Source: Ilumatobacter sp. | Lineage (GTDB): Bacteria; Actinomycetota; Acidimicrobiia; Acidimicrobiales; Ilumatobacteraceae | Length of the DNA stretch: 64,000 nucleotides | Assembly: GCF_030065885.1 (NCBI RefSeq) | Contig: NZ_JASJCS010000010.1 | Coordinates: 40,778 to 104,777 of the forward strand | Reading direction: 5' to 3' | Shown here: in pieces, positions 7,741-16,628 of the stretch | Numbering within the stretch: position 1 is the stretch's first letter | Layout of the letters: each line of letters begins with the position of its first letter | Notes under the pieces: model-generated | The model's database searches: none | What the model was told of the DNA's origin: nothing | The model's input: the letters and a program-made list of their open reading frames with translations, nothing else | Translations under genes and position numbers: made by a program

Positions 7741-10700
7741 TCACCGGGTCGGGTTGAGCAGCTCGCGACGGAGCTCGACCAGCTTCGGCGACGGCTCCCC
7801 GTCGCTCCACGGGTCGGCGGTGATGACGCGCTCGTAGCTCTCCCACTCCTGCCGCACGCCGGCGTGGTCGCCGGCGCGGGCGTGGGCCTGCATGCGCAAC
7901 CCGATCAGCTCCTCGTGTCCGGGGAGGACGCGCAGCCCGCGACCCGTCGCCAGGAACACCCCGTCGATGTCGCCGACCGACAGGCAGTGCGCGGCGAGCT
8001 CGGTCGCCGCCGACGTGGCGAGCAGCACCAGGGTCGACGTCAACCCTTCGGCGTCGGGCCACAGGTACGAGGTGCCCTCGAACGGCATGCCGACGATCAG
8101 GTCGACCGCCGGGCTCAGCGTGTCGATCGCCTGCGCGGGCGGTTGCAGCAGGGCGGCGTCGAGTGCGTGCTCGAGGACGTCCGCGTCGGTGCGGACCAGG
8201 TCGTGCAGCGGTAGCGCATCGGTGTGGGTCCGGCCGACCCACTCCTCGCCCTCGGGCGGCTCGACGAGGCGGGCGAGCGAGCGCCGGGCCTCGGAGACGA
8301 CGTTGGCGAACGTGGCGTCCCTGACGTCGAGCTCCCAGAGGGCGGTGCGGGCCGCGGTCCGCGTCGACCGCTCGCGGTGCGTCGCCAGCCACGCAACCAG
8401 CTCGCGCGTCTTCGAGCGCTCGAACTCGACGACCGCACCTTCGGGCGACATCACCTCGACCGGCCCCAGCAGACGGACGAGCAGCGACCAGGCCGGAGCG
8501 GGAACGGCCGGCTCCCCGTCGCTCGGGATCGCGGCGTCGTCCGCGACCGCGGCCTCATCGGCGACCGTGGCACTGGTGGCGGGCTCGCCGATGTCGCCGC
8601 CGCCCAGGAGTTCGGCCGCAGGTGGCTCACCCGCAGTCGTCAGGTCGGCCGGCTCGTCGCGCGGCCCGACCACCGTGTGATCGCCGTCGGTCAGGACCTC
8701 GCGCTCGACCGGCGCGACCGGCGGATCGATGACCGTGACGAGGCCGGAGATCGCGGCGATGTCGTCGGGAGCCAGACCGACGGGGCGCAGCCGGATGCCG
8801 GCCGGCTTGAGCTCCCATGCGTCACCGTCGGGCGCGAGCCGGCCCGACGGCCCGAGGATCGGCGACGCCGACACCACCGCCAAGCCGGTGCGAACGCGAG
8901 GCGCCGGGATCGTGCCGGCCGCGGACCCGATCAGCACGACGGCCGGCTCCCAGGTCTCACCCCCCTGGCCCCCGACACGCAACTCGAACGTCGACCTGCT
9001 CATGCTGGCCGTCGACCCGATGGCGTCGGCGGCCGCTTCGAAGGCACGCTGCGAGTCACGGGCGGGGACGTGGAGCCGATGCCCGAGGAACGCGTCGTCG
9101 GCGACGCCGAGGCCGACCAGCGTCGTGACCTCGGCCAGCGTCGACCCCGCCAGCGTCGCGGCGATCGCAGCCACGATCGCGTCGGCCTCGTCGCCCGGGC
9201 CGCCGACCTCGAGCGCCTCGACCGCCTCGAGATCGAGGTAGACGTCGTGACCATCGGGCGTCTGGCCGAGCTGCACGAGCGTCGGGCACGGTGATGCGTC
9301 CGCACCGTGATCGAGCAGCTCGATCGGCGTGGCGGCGTCGAGGCGCCACCGGGTGTCGGCCCCCGTCCAGGGTGACGGGAGCGACGCAGGAGCCGTCACC
9401 CGCAGCTCGAGCGACCCGTCGGTGCCGACCAGCACTGCGAGCACGCGCGATCCGTGCCGGACGAGGTGCTCGGAACTGGCCGCGATGGCCGCACCGACGC
9501 GGGCGAACCGCTCGCCCGGGTCGACCGCTCGCAGTGCCCGCTCGGTCGCCGACGACGACGCCGGCTGCTCGGGCAGCCGGGCACGGGGGCGCGCCCGCCT
9601 GAGCTGGTTGCGTCGGCGAACGGCGAGCAGGGTCAGCACACCCGCCGACAGCATTGCGGCGGCGCCGTAGGAGAGCAGTGCGGTCGGTGCGCCTCGATCG
9701 TTGCGGGCTGCCGATGGCGTCGCGGAACCTTCGCGCCGGCCCTGAGCCCCACCGCCTCCGGTCGCCGCACTGACATCCGCTACGGCGGTGGGTGACGCGT
9801 CGGCCGGCTGGTCGGCGCCGGTCAGATCGGCGGCAGGCGGGGCGCCGACGTCGGTCCGTGCCGGCGTGTCGGTCACCGGTGTCTCGGCCAACGCGGTCTC
9901 GGCTGCCGGTGTCTCGGCCGTCGCCGGATGCCGGTCGCTCGCAGGCGTCGCGGGAGCGCTCGCATCCTGGACCACCGCCGGGCCGTCATCGCCGGCACCG
10001 ACTTCGGCGACGTCGGCGAGGTCGTGCTTCGGGATCCAGACGTTCTCCGCGCGGGCGTCGCCGGGGGCCAGCGTGGCGACCGACTCGATCGGCACCTCGT
10101 CGCCCGGGACGTCGAGCCGCCAGCCCGGCTGGATGAGGTCGGGGTCGTCGAGCGATCGCCCGTCGTCGAACGAGCGGCCCCGGTTCGCCTCGTAGATCTC
10201 GGGCCACCGCTCGGGATCGCCGAGCTCGTCATCGGCGATCGACCACAGGGTCTCGCCCTCCTCGACGACGTGGACCACCGCGCCGGCGGCCGTCGCGCCC
10301 GGCGCCCCGGTCACCGTGCTCGCAGCGGCGGCCGGCGGCTGCGGTGGGAGCTCGAGCACCCAGCCGACCTCGATGTAGGCGGCGTTGGTGAAGTGCTGCC
10401 CGTCTGGCATCGGCCGCCCGAGGTTGGCGTCGAGCAGCCGCTCGGCGTAGGCGGCGACGGTCGCGTGGTCGGGGCCGACCACGCGCTCGGCGATGCCGAA
10501 GATCGAGTCGCCCGGCTTGACGACGTACCGATCGGACGGCGGTGTCGTCTCGGCGACCGGTTCGTCGAGCGACCTCTCGGAGTGCTGCGGCAGCGACGCG
10601 GCGACGGCGTGTTCGGCCAAGCCGCCCACCGCGTCGGACCGATCGGGCGCCTCGAGCACCGAGGTCGTCTCGGGACGTTGCTCGGGAACCAGCGTGTCGC

Positions 10701-11133
10701 GCGCGATCGCACGGCTCGGCGTCGCGAACATCGGGACGATCACGAGCAGCCCCGACGCGATCACCCGCGCGGTTCGCTGGGACAGACCGAGGCCGCGAAC
10801 GTCGGGCATCGGCAGTCCGTCGTGGCGCACCATGTGGACCGCCTCGGCGATGACGGTGAGCACCAGCACGATGACCGCCGCCCACGCGACCAGCAGCGAC
10901 AGGCGGATCACGACGTCGGCGACGGTCTCATCGGTCAGCCGGTCGGTCAGCGCCGATCGGATCGTGTCGAGCTCCCACTCGGCCGGGCTCGCGACCCCGT
11001 GCAGGGGCGCTCGGCCGCCGAACCGCTCGTCGGCCGCGAACATCAGTGCGACCGGCACGCCGATCGCCAACAGGCCGAGGAGCGCGACCGAGCGGACGAA
11101 CGCCGCCGCCCTCGAACCTGCTGTTCGTGTCAT
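7741..11133 (-). CDS. Membrane-spanning LysM and SARP-type (wHTH-BTAD) regulator
   Basis: A 1130-residue protein, last gene of the Tad operon. Three N-terminal membrane segments (about 12-32, 77-98, 122-138) are followed by two LysM domains (about 203-263, opening YVVKPGDSIFGIAERV, and 287-343, opening HVVEEGETLWSIADDEL). Next come an Ala/Pro/Thr-rich linker and a fourth membrane segment near 490-510 before a basic stretch. After about 370 residues without a recognised domain, a winged-helix DNA-binding domain (about 885-960, VRLLGPVEVMSPEG onwards) and a bacterial transcriptional activator domain close the protein. The predicted topology puts LysM outside and the DNA-binding end inside, so this looks like a one-component wall-sensing regulator. 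ATG 11133 has GAGGAG upstream. Target genes are unknown; the pilus operon is an obvious candidate. Confidence 0.85.
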   Translation of the reverse strand: MTRTAGSRAAAFVRSVALLGLLAIGVPVALMFAADERFGGRAPLHGVASPAEWELDTIRSALTDRLTDETVADVVIRLSLLVAWAAVIVLVLTVIAEAVHMVRHDGLPMPDVRGLGLSQRTARVIASGLLVIVPMFATPSRAIARDTLVPEQRPETTSVLEAPDRSDAVGGLAEHAVAASLPQHSERSLDEPVAETTPPSDRYVVKPGDSIFGIAERVVGPDHATVAAYAERLLDANLGRPMPDGQHFTNAAYIEVGWVLELPPQPPAAAASTVTGAPGATAAGAVVHVVEEGETLWSIADDELGDPERWPEIYEANRGRSFDDGRSLDDPDLIQPGWRLDVPGDEVPIESVATLAPGDARAENVWIPKHDLADVAEVGAGDDGPAVVQDASAPATPASDRHPATAETPAAETALAETPVTDTPARTDVGAPPAADLTGADQPADASPTAVADVSAATGGGGAQGRREGSATPSAARNDRGAPTALLSYGAAAMLSAGVLTLLAVRRRNQLRRARPRARLPEQPASSSATERALRAVDPGERFARVGAAIAASSEHLVRHGSRVLAVLVGTDGSLELRVTAPASLPSPWTGADTRWRLDAATPIELLDHGADASPCPTLVQLGQTPDGHDVYLDLEAVEALEVGGPGDEADAIVAAIAATLAGSTLAEVTTLVGLGVADDAFLGHRLHVPARDSQRAFEAAADAIGSTASMSRSTFELRVGGQGGETWEPAVVLIGSAAGTIPAPRVRTGLAVVSASPILGPSGRLAPDGDAWELKPAGIRLRPVGLAPDDIAAISGLVTVIDPPVAPVEREVLTDGDHTVVGPRDEPADLTTAGEPPAAELLGGGDIGEPATSATVADEAAVADDAAIPSDGEPAVPAPAWSLLVRLLGPVEVMSPEGAVVEFERSKTRELVAWLATHRERSTRTAARTALWELDVRDATFANVVSEARRSLARLVEPPEGEEWVGRTHTDALPLHDLVRTDADVLEHALDAALLQPPAQAIDTLSPAVDLIVGMPFEGTSYLWPDAEGLTSTLVLLATSAATELAAHCLSVGDIDGVFLATGRGLRVLPGHEELIGLRMQAHARAGDHAGVRQEWESYERVITADPWSDGEPSPKLVELRRELLNPTR

Positions 11134-11206
11134 GGTGTCGTCTCCTCGGGCCACATCGTGGCAACACCTCCACTGTGGGGGACGAGTGGCAGGAACGGGA
11201 AAGCGC

Positions 11207-11668
11207 TCACGGTCCTGTCTCCGGGCGCGCCGAGCCGACCCCGGTCACGTCGCCGACGGGGTCGGTGATGACGACGGTGACGGTCACCAGGAGCGGATCG
11301 GCGCCGCCGATCCGTGCGCTGGCCGTCCCGGTCACGCCGTACTCGCCCAACAACCGCGTCGCCACGCGCTGGACCTCGGCGCGGGCCCGATCCTCGTCGA
11401 TGGTGATCTCGTCGTCGGCACCCCCTCGCAACGAACCGACCTCGACCTGTTGTGCCCCGGAGCGTGCGGCCTGGAAGGCGACCGACGCTGCGATCGACCG
11501 GTTGGAGATCGTGCGGTCGACGTCGCGGGCCAGCCAGACCACCGCGCCGGCAGTGAAGGCGAACAGCAACACGAGTGATGCGACCATGGCCGAACCCCGG
11601 TCGGACCGCAACCGCCGATCGCCACCCCGGTCACGATCGGCCCACCGGTCGTGCGCCTGCACCGCCAT
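11207..11668 (-). CDS. TadE/TadG-like pilus assembly protein
   Basis: A 153-residue protein with the usual TadE/G layout: a short charged N-terminus ending in DRGSA, one membrane helix (MVASLVLLFAFTAGAVVWLA) and a polar extracellular part. TadE and TadG are pseudopilin-like proteins thought to prime or cap the Flp pilus. The ATG at 11668 overlaps the upstream stop by one base (TGATG), which indicates translational coupling. It is the third of three consecutive TadE-like genes. Confidence 0.75.
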   Translation of the reverse strand: MAVQAHDRWADRDRGGDRRLRSDRGSAMVASLVLLFAFTAGAVVWLARDVDRTISNRSIAASVAFQAARSGAQQVEVGSLRGGADDEITIDEDRARAEVQRVATRLLGEYGVTGTASARIGGADPLLVTVTVVITDPVGDVTGVGSARPETGP

Positions 11669-12123
11669 CAGGGACCTGACGCAGCCGCGCGGAACGGATC
11701 GATCGTCGCGTACGCCGTCGCCGACGAACCCTCCGGTTCGGCTCGCACGACCTCGATGCCGCGGTTCGAGATCGTGCACGTCACCGTGACCCCGACCTCG
11801 CCACCCGGCCGGAACGACGCGGCGTCGACCACGACGACGGGTGCCGAGCACGAGTCGGCATCGACGAGCATCGCGCCGGCGACCCGGTCTGCCGCAGCTC
11901 TCGCAGCGGCGGGCGTGCGCTCGAGCGCCGCTGCCTGCGCAGCGGCCTCGGCGGCCGTGCGCACCTGGGCGCGGGCGTCGACGCCGCGTCCCAGCGACAC
12001 GACGAGCAACGCCAGCCCGATCGCGACCGGCGCGATCAGTACCAGACCCAGCGCCTCGGTGGCGCCCCGGTCGCGCGTCGTCAGCGAACTGCCGGCCGGC
12101 GGGACTGCGGCGAGCCGGCTCAC
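11668..12123 (-). CDS. TadE/TadG-like pilus assembly protein
   Basis: A 151-residue protein with the motif DRGATEALGLVLIAPVAIGLALLVVSLG near residues 18-45. It is a Gly-Ala plus Glu segment running into a single membrane helix, as in TadE-like pseudopilins and in type IV prepilins generally. The extracellular part has an alanine-rich helix and two cysteines (DSCSAP, VTCTIS) that may form a disulfide. ATG 12123 overlaps the previous stop (ATGA) and its own stop overlaps the next start, so translation is coupled along the operon. The exact role within the pilus is not determinable from sequence. Confidence 0.75.
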   Translation of the reverse strand: MSRLAAVPPAGSSLTTRDRGATEALGLVLIAPVAIGLALLVVSLGRGVDARAQVRTAAEAAAQAAALERTPAAARAAADRVAGAMLVDADSCSAPVVVVDAASFRPGGEVGVTVTCTISNRGIEVVRAEPEGSSATAYATIDPFRAAASGP

Positions 12124-12503
12124 GGGCGGAACGCCTCGATCGGGACGGCTTCGACGACGGTCAGATCGGTCGACGTGCCACGGATGATGCCCGGTGCCCG
12201 CCCGGTGACCGTGACGGTGACGAAGGTGCCGCCCGGATCGGTCTCGATTCGGATGTCCGGCGCACCGATGTCGGTGTCGGCGCGCAACACCTGCTCGGCG
12301 GCCGCCTCGGCGGCATCGGTCGGCACCCCGCCCCGGGCGACCTGGGCAGCCGTGTCACGCGCGATGAAGCGAGCCTCGGTCCGGGCGTGGCTCCACATCG
12401 CCGCCTGGAACGCGGCGAAGGCGATCACGATGAACACCGGCGTGAGGAGCACGGTGGTCAACGACGTCGAGCCGACGTCGCGGTTCGTGACCGAGTCGGA
12501 CAC
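12120..12503 (-). CDS. TadE-like pilus assembly protein
   Basis: A 127-residue protein with an N-terminal membrane helix (TSLTTVLLTPVFIVIAFAAFQAAMWSHARTEA), the pattern of the TadE family (a hydrophobic helix followed by an amphipathic HARTEARFIARDTAAQVARGG). The rest is a small beta-rich domain predicted to sit outside. It starts 3 bp after the Flp-type pilin gene and overlaps the next gene by 4 bp, so it belongs to the same tightly coupled transcript. Confidence 0.78.
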   Translation of the reverse strand: MSDSVTNRDVGSTSLTTVLLTPVFIVIAFAAFQAAMWSHARTEARFIARDTAAQVARGGVPTDAAEAAAEQVLRADTDIGAPDIRIETDPGGTFVTVTVTGRAPGIIRGTSTDLTVVEAVPIEAFRP

Positions 12504-12506
12504 GGA

Positions 12507-12746
12507 TCAGGGAGTCGGCGCCGTCGGCGTGTCGATCGGTGTGTTCGCCTCGTCGCGAATGTTGTTCCACAGGATCGCGGCGATCACGGCGACGCTGACT
12601 CCGGCCGCGACGAACCACAACACCTGCTCGAGCGACACCGCGCCCCGGTCCCGGTCGTCGGTCGCCGCGCGGCGCCCGACCGCCCGCACGGCAACGCCGT
12701 ACAGCTGGTGCGTGACGGCCGGTCCGAGTACGGAGAGGTCGTGCAT
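12507..12746 (-). CDS. flp: Flp-type pilin candidate
   Basis: A 79-residue protein whose centre, RDRGAVSLEQVLWFVAAGV, has the layout of a type IVb prepilin. There is a charged leader, a glycine at the cleavage point, glutamate at position +5 and then an unbroken membrane helix (VLWFVAAGVSVAVIAAILW). The leader is long and the tail short (NNIRDEANTPIDTPTAPTP), as in Flp pilins. AGGAGG lies 8 bases before the ATG, the best ribosome site in the operon, which fits a highly translated subunit. It is flanked by tadC and tadE-like genes, the usual place for a pilin. It is the only Flp-like gene seen here. Confidence 0.72.
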   Translation of the reverse strand: MHDLSVLGPAVTHQLYGVAVRAVGRRAATDDRDRGAVSLEQVLWFVAAGVSVAVIAAILWNNIRDEANTPIDTPTAPTP

Positions 12747-12758
12747 GGTGGGTTCCTC

Positions 12759-13637
12759 CTAGGAGAAGCTGAGTGCTGGATAGATGACGAGGCCCATGAA
12801 GATCAGTGCCATGCCGACGATCGGCGTCGTCAGCCGGCTGGTGCGGAGGCGTGCTTCGGATTCTTGCTCGGTCGCCAAGGCGGTGCGGAGCGTGGCGCAC
12901 TTGGCCGCCAGCGTACGCGCCACCGGTGCACCCTCCGCGGCGCTGAGCGCAGCCGTCGCCGAGATCTGCTCGAGCTCGTCGAGGCCGAGCTCGAGCCCGG
13001 CGTTCCCGAGCGCGTCGGTGAGGCTCGAGCCGCGGGCGCCCGACTCGCGCATCCGGCGGCGCAGCTCGGCGAACAGCCGGCCGTCACCGGCGTGCGCCGC
13101 CTGTTCGAGCGCACCTTCGTAGCCCGTGTTGCCGGCGAGCAGCATCGTGACGACGTCGAGGTAGGCCGACACCTGGTAGCGCAGATCGCTGCGGATGGCG
13201 GCGGCACGCTCGACCGTGGCGGTGTGCACGATCAACGGCCCGACGACGGCGAAGACGAGTCCACCCAGCACGGGGACGAACCAGCCCAGCCCCACCAGAT
13301 CGGCGGCCTGGAGGAAGGCGAGGAGAACGGTCGGGGCGACCAGCCCGGCGACCGTGGCCAGCACGAGCCACACGACGTGCTGCTCGGTCGAACGCCCGAC
13401 CAACCGGAGCTCGGCGTCGGTCGGCAGGAGGCGGGGTTGGGCACGGATCGTCCGGACGAGCGGTGCGACCAACCGGCTCGCCGGCGGCGACGGAGCGCTC
13501 GACACGGTGCCGCCGCGCTGGAGGTGGCCGAGCACACGACGCAGCGACGGTGCCGGCTGGAGCACCCCGCTGGCGGCGAGGAGCAGACCGGCCACACCCA
13601 CGGCCGTGAACACGAGCAACGCATTGAGGCCGCTCAC
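12759..13637 (-). CDS. tadC: Tad secretion inner-membrane protein TadC (T2SF domain)
   Basis: A 292-residue membrane protein of the type II secretion F family, the second platform protein of the Tad pilus machine. It has an N-terminal membrane helix (LNALLVFTAVGVAGLLLAASG), a pair of central helices (VVWLVLATVAGLVAPTVLLAF and GWFVPVLGGLVFAVVGPLIV), the cytoplasmic T2SF helical bundle (AYLDVVTMLLAGNTGYEGALEQAA through LDELEQISATAALSAAEGAPVARTLA) and a C-terminal helix. The start overlaps the tadB stop by 4 bp. Membrane-topology order and size match TadC. Confidence 0.88.
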   Translation of the reverse strand: MSGLNALLVFTAVGVAGLLLAASGVLQPAPSLRRVLGHLQRGGTVSSAPSPPASRLVAPLVRTIRAQPRLLPTDAELRLVGRSTEQHVVWLVLATVAGLVAPTVLLAFLQAADLVGLGWFVPVLGGLVFAVVGPLIVHTATVERAAAIRSDLRYQVSAYLDVVTMLLAGNTGYEGALEQAAHAGDGRLFAELRRRMRESGARGSSLTDALGNAGLELGLDELEQISATAALSAAEGAPVARTLAAKCATLRTALATEQESEARLRTSRLTTPIVGMALIFMGLVIYPALSFS

Positions 13638-14479
13638 AGCACACCACCCGGTTGACGCCGTGGCGTGCCGGTGAGGAACCGCGCCGGCCGCGGGAACGCT
13701 GCGAGGCGCTGCACGCGCACGATCAGTGCCGCGTATCCGGCGAGGCAGGCGCCGAGGAACACCTGACCGGTCGGCTCGTCATAGGCGTCGAGGTACTCGC
13801 TGCGGCCGAAGACCAGCAGCCCGATGACCAGCGTGGCCATGATCGCAGTCAACGCCTGGACCTCGCGCCTCGTGGGTGCGCGCTCGGCCTCGACGAGACG
13901 CCGACGATCGACCTGTTCGCGCGTCTGCTCGGCGAGCGCGGTCAGCACGGGCACGGTGCGGGCTCCGCGGCGGATCGCGATCGACAGCCCCGCCGCGACC
14001 AGGTCGGCCAGCGGATCGTCGAGGTCGTCCGCGAACCGGCGGAACACGATGTCGGGATCCTGCCTGCCGAGGCCGGCGGCGAGGCGGCGCACGTGCGACC
14101 GGATGAGCGGCGGGCAGGCACCCACGGTCGAGTTGATCGCGCCGACCGGCTGCTCGCCCGCCATCAGCACGTCGCGCACGTTCTCGATCCACGATGCGAG
14201 TGCGTCGAGGCGGGCGATCTCGACGTCGGTCGAGCGCTGTCGCCGCTGCCAGCCCCCGATCAACCAGAAGGCGCCGACGCCCACGATGATCGACGGCAGG
14301 AGCCAGCTCGACATGAAGAACACGAGCACGCCGACCGCACTGGCGCCGACGAAGCGCAGACCGATCTGGCGCACGGTGTCGGTGCTGATCTCGACGCCCG
14401 GCTCGTCGGTCGGTGGCGACACCGCCACGGTGATGCCGGCCACGAACAGCAACGTGAGCAGGATGACGACGCCGACCAT
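13634..14479 (-). CDS. tadB: Tad secretion inner-membrane protein TadB (T2SF domain)
   Basis: A 281-residue membrane protein that pairs with TadC to form the pilus assembly platform. It starts at ATG 14479 (MVGVVILLTLLFVAGITVAV), one base overlapping the tadA stop. Two hydrophobic segments lie in the first 100 residues. The T2SF bundle follows (LASWIENVRDVLMAGEQPVGAI, LADLVAAGLSIAIRRGARTVPVLTALAEQTREQVDRRRLVEAERAPTRRE), and two further membrane helices close the protein. Length matches the family. Confidence 0.9.
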   Translation of the reverse strand: MVGVVILLTLLFVAGITVAVSPPTDEPGVEISTDTVRQIGLRFVGASAVGVLVFFMSSWLLPSIIVGVGAFWLIGGWQRRQRSTDVEIARLDALASWIENVRDVLMAGEQPVGAINSTVGACPPLIRSHVRRLAAGLGRQDPDIVFRRFADDLDDPLADLVAAGLSIAIRRGARTVPVLTALAEQTREQVDRRRLVEAERAPTRREVQALTAIMATLVIGLLVFGRSEYLDAYDEPTGQVFLGACLAGYAALIVRVQRLAAFPRPARFLTGTPRRQPGGVL

Positions 14480-15864
14480 CAGCGGGCTCCCGACGGCGCG
14501 AACAGCTGCGGGTCGTAGCCGGCGATGCGCAGGCGCTGCAGATGGCGCGCCGACAGCGGGGCGAGCTGCACCAGGTCGCCGTGCTCGCCGATCCCCCACA
14601 CCTCGGTGCTGGCGAGGCCACCGCGCTCGCCCAGGCCACCGATCTCGATGATCGACGTCACCCGTCGCGTCGCGGCCCCTTCGTACTCCTCGTTGCGGAC
14701 CAGGTCGATGTGGACGATGAAGTCGACGGTCTGAGCGATCAGGCTCCACACGGCGAACTCGGGCAGGCTCGTGTCGGACTTCGACACGTAGTAGGCGAGG
14801 CGCTGGACGACGACGTCGGACGTGTGCGCGTGGATCGTGGCGAGCGAGCCGCGCTTGCACATCGAGGCGACGTCGAGCATGTCGAGCGCCTCGTCCTCGA
14901 CGAGCTCGCCGACGACGACGCGGTCGGGGTTGAGACGGCGCGTCAACTCGACGAGCTGGCGGGTCGTGATCTCGCCCTCGCCCTCGGCGTTCGAGTGCCG
15001 CGTGAACAACGCCGGTGCGTCGGGATGCCGAGGATCCTCCTCGAGGCGCAGCTCGAGCAGGTTCTTCTCGACGGTGATGATGCGCTCGCGCGGTGAGACC
15101 TCGCCCAGCAGCTCGGTCAGCAACGTCGTCTTGCCCGCCCCGGGCGGGCCGCTGACCAACACGGTGAACCCGCAACGGATCATCGCCCGCAGCCGCGGGA
15201 CCAGGTCGACGGGGAAGAGCCCACGATCGGCGAGCCCGTCGAGGCCCTCGTGGCGGAGCACGAACCGCCGGATGGCGATCCGCGGATGCGTCGAGATGCC
15301 GTGTTCGGACCGGCCGCCCAGGACCATCACGACCCGCGAGCCGTCGTCGGACTGGAACGTCAACATCGGGGACTGCGTGTCGAGGCGCCCCTCACCGGTG
15401 CCGCTCATACGGCGGGCAAGGCGCTTCTGGTAGGCGGTCAGATCGGCCGACGACTCCCACAGCGCGCCGACGTCGACCTTGCGGCCGTCGCTGTAGGTCA
15501 CCCACGTCGAGAGGTGCGAGTTGACGTCGATCTCCTCGACCGTCGGGTCGGTCATGAAGCGTTCGAGCGGGCCGGTGCCGGTGAGCTCGGCGACGACCCG
15601 TGACCTGATCTCGCGATCGGCCATCTCGGACAGCGGCGGGTCCCCGCGATGCATCCGGTCCTGGTTGACGACCGCGATCTCGTCGCTCAGCCACGAACCG
15701 ACGAGCAGCTGCTGCCGGCGCGGATCCGCCGCGAGCGGCGTCTCGGACGTGGCATGGCCGTCCTGGCGGTCGGCCTCGTCGAGCTCGATCGCCTCGACGA
15801 GACGGGTCGCGACGCGACCGGTCACGTAGCGGACGAGCGCCGAGCTCTCGTCGACCGCGGTCAT
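14479..15864 (-). CDS. tadA: Tad pilus ATPase TadA/CpaF
   Basis: A 461-residue type II/IV secretion ATPase that powers pilus assembly. Motifs visible are Walker A (SGPPGAGKTTL), the Asp box (IITVEKNLLELRLE), Walker B (NPDRVVVGELVEDEALDMLDVASM) and the His box (GSLATIHAHTSDVVVQRLAYY). The N-terminal region (GTGPLERFMTDPTVEEIDVNS) is the CpaF-specific domain. The glutamate-arginine-leucine of the usual EDTAEL motif is here EKNLLEL. ATG 15864 overlaps the tadZ stop (ATGA). It is expected to form a hexamer at the cytoplasmic face with TadB and TadC. Confidence 0.95.
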   Translation of the reverse strand: MTAVDESSALVRYVTGRVATRLVEAIELDEADRQDGHATSETPLAADPRRQQLLVGSWLSDEIAVVNQDRMHRGDPPLSEMADREIRSRVVAELTGTGPLERFMTDPTVEEIDVNSHLSTWVTYSDGRKVDVGALWESSADLTAYQKRLARRMSGTGEGRLDTQSPMLTFQSDDGSRVVMVLGGRSEHGISTHPRIAIRRFVLRHEGLDGLADRGLFPVDLVPRLRAMIRCGFTVLVSGPPGAGKTTLLTELLGEVSPRERIITVEKNLLELRLEEDPRHPDAPALFTRHSNAEGEGEITTRQLVELTRRLNPDRVVVGELVEDEALDMLDVASMCKRGSLATIHAHTSDVVVQRLAYYVSKSDTSLPEFAVWSLIAQTVDFIVHIDLVRNEEYEGAATRRVTSIIEIGGLGERGGLASTEVWGIGEHGDLVQLAPLSARHLQRLRIAGYDPQLFAPSGAR

Positions 15865-16628
15865 CGCGCCGCCCTCCACAGACCGCCCGCCTGGTCGGCG
15901 AGGGTTCGTTCGACCACGGCGGCGAGGTCTCGCGCCGCCCGGACGAGTGGGAGCCGCGCCAGGCGCCGCTCGGACACACCGGTGCGGCCGCCGAACACCC
16001 CGGCCGCGAGGTCGTCGACCGGCAGGCCGACCAGCGGCGTCGACCCGACCGACTCGGCCAGGAACGACTCGATCTCGCCCAGGTCGAAGGGTGTCGCGCC
16101 GATGACCGCCACCACGGTGGCGCCGCGCGCCGCCTCGAAGCCGTCGAGTTGGTCGGCGAGCCGTTGGAGCCGCACGGCGGCAGCCCGCGACGATTGCGGC
16201 GCCTGGCGGTGGACCACGACCGTCACGGCCGCCGACGCGACGAACGGGTGGGCGACCGGCGACGGCTGCACCGAGCCGGTGTCGGCGATCGTCACGGGTG
16301 ACCGCAGCGCAGCGAGCGTCGCGACCAGGGAGCGGCCCGACTCGCTCACCGCCTGCGCGGCCTCGCGAGCGCGAGCGGGGGCGGGGATCAGCCGGAGCCC
16401 GGCGTCGGCGAGCCGCGTGTGACGCTCGATCTCGGGCCACGCCCCATCGAGGACCCGCGTGACCACGGTCGACAGCGAGGGAGCGACGCGCATGTCGAAC
16501 CAGGCGGCCATGTCACCGCCGGACGGGTCGGCCTCGACGAGGATCGCGTCCTCGGTCAACGGCCATGCCGACGCCAGCGCCACCGATGTCGTGGTGGTGG
16601 CGTCGCCGCAGACGGCGACGATGCCCAT
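15861..16628 (-). CDS. tadZ: TadZ/CpaE-like MinD-family protein with degenerate Walker A
   Basis: A 255-residue protein in the TadZ position with a MinD/ParA-like fold: MGIVAVCGDATTTTSVALASAW at the nucleotide loop, ILVEADPSGGDMAAWFD (the switch I Asp) and later strands SPVTIADTGS and VTVVVHRQAP. The loop that should be KGGxxKT reads GDATTTTS, so both lysines of the deviant Walker A are missing. TadZ proteins locate the pilus machine at a cell pole, and atypical loops are known in the family, but loss of both lysines suggests weak or no ATP hydrolysis. It overlaps both neighbours (TGATG and ATGA), so it is translated with them. Confidence 0.8.
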   Translation of the reverse strand: MGIVAVCGDATTTTSVALASAWPLTEDAILVEADPSGGDMAAWFDMRVAPSLSTVVTRVLDGAWPEIERHTRLADAGLRLIPAPARAREAAQAVSESGRSLVATLAALRSPVTIADTGSVQPSPVAHPFVASAAVTVVVHRQAPQSSRAAAVRLQRLADQLDGFEAARGATVVAVIGATPFDLGEIESFLAESVGSTPLVGLPVDDLAAGVFGGRTGVSERRLARLPLVRAARDLAAVVERTLADQAGGLWRAAR

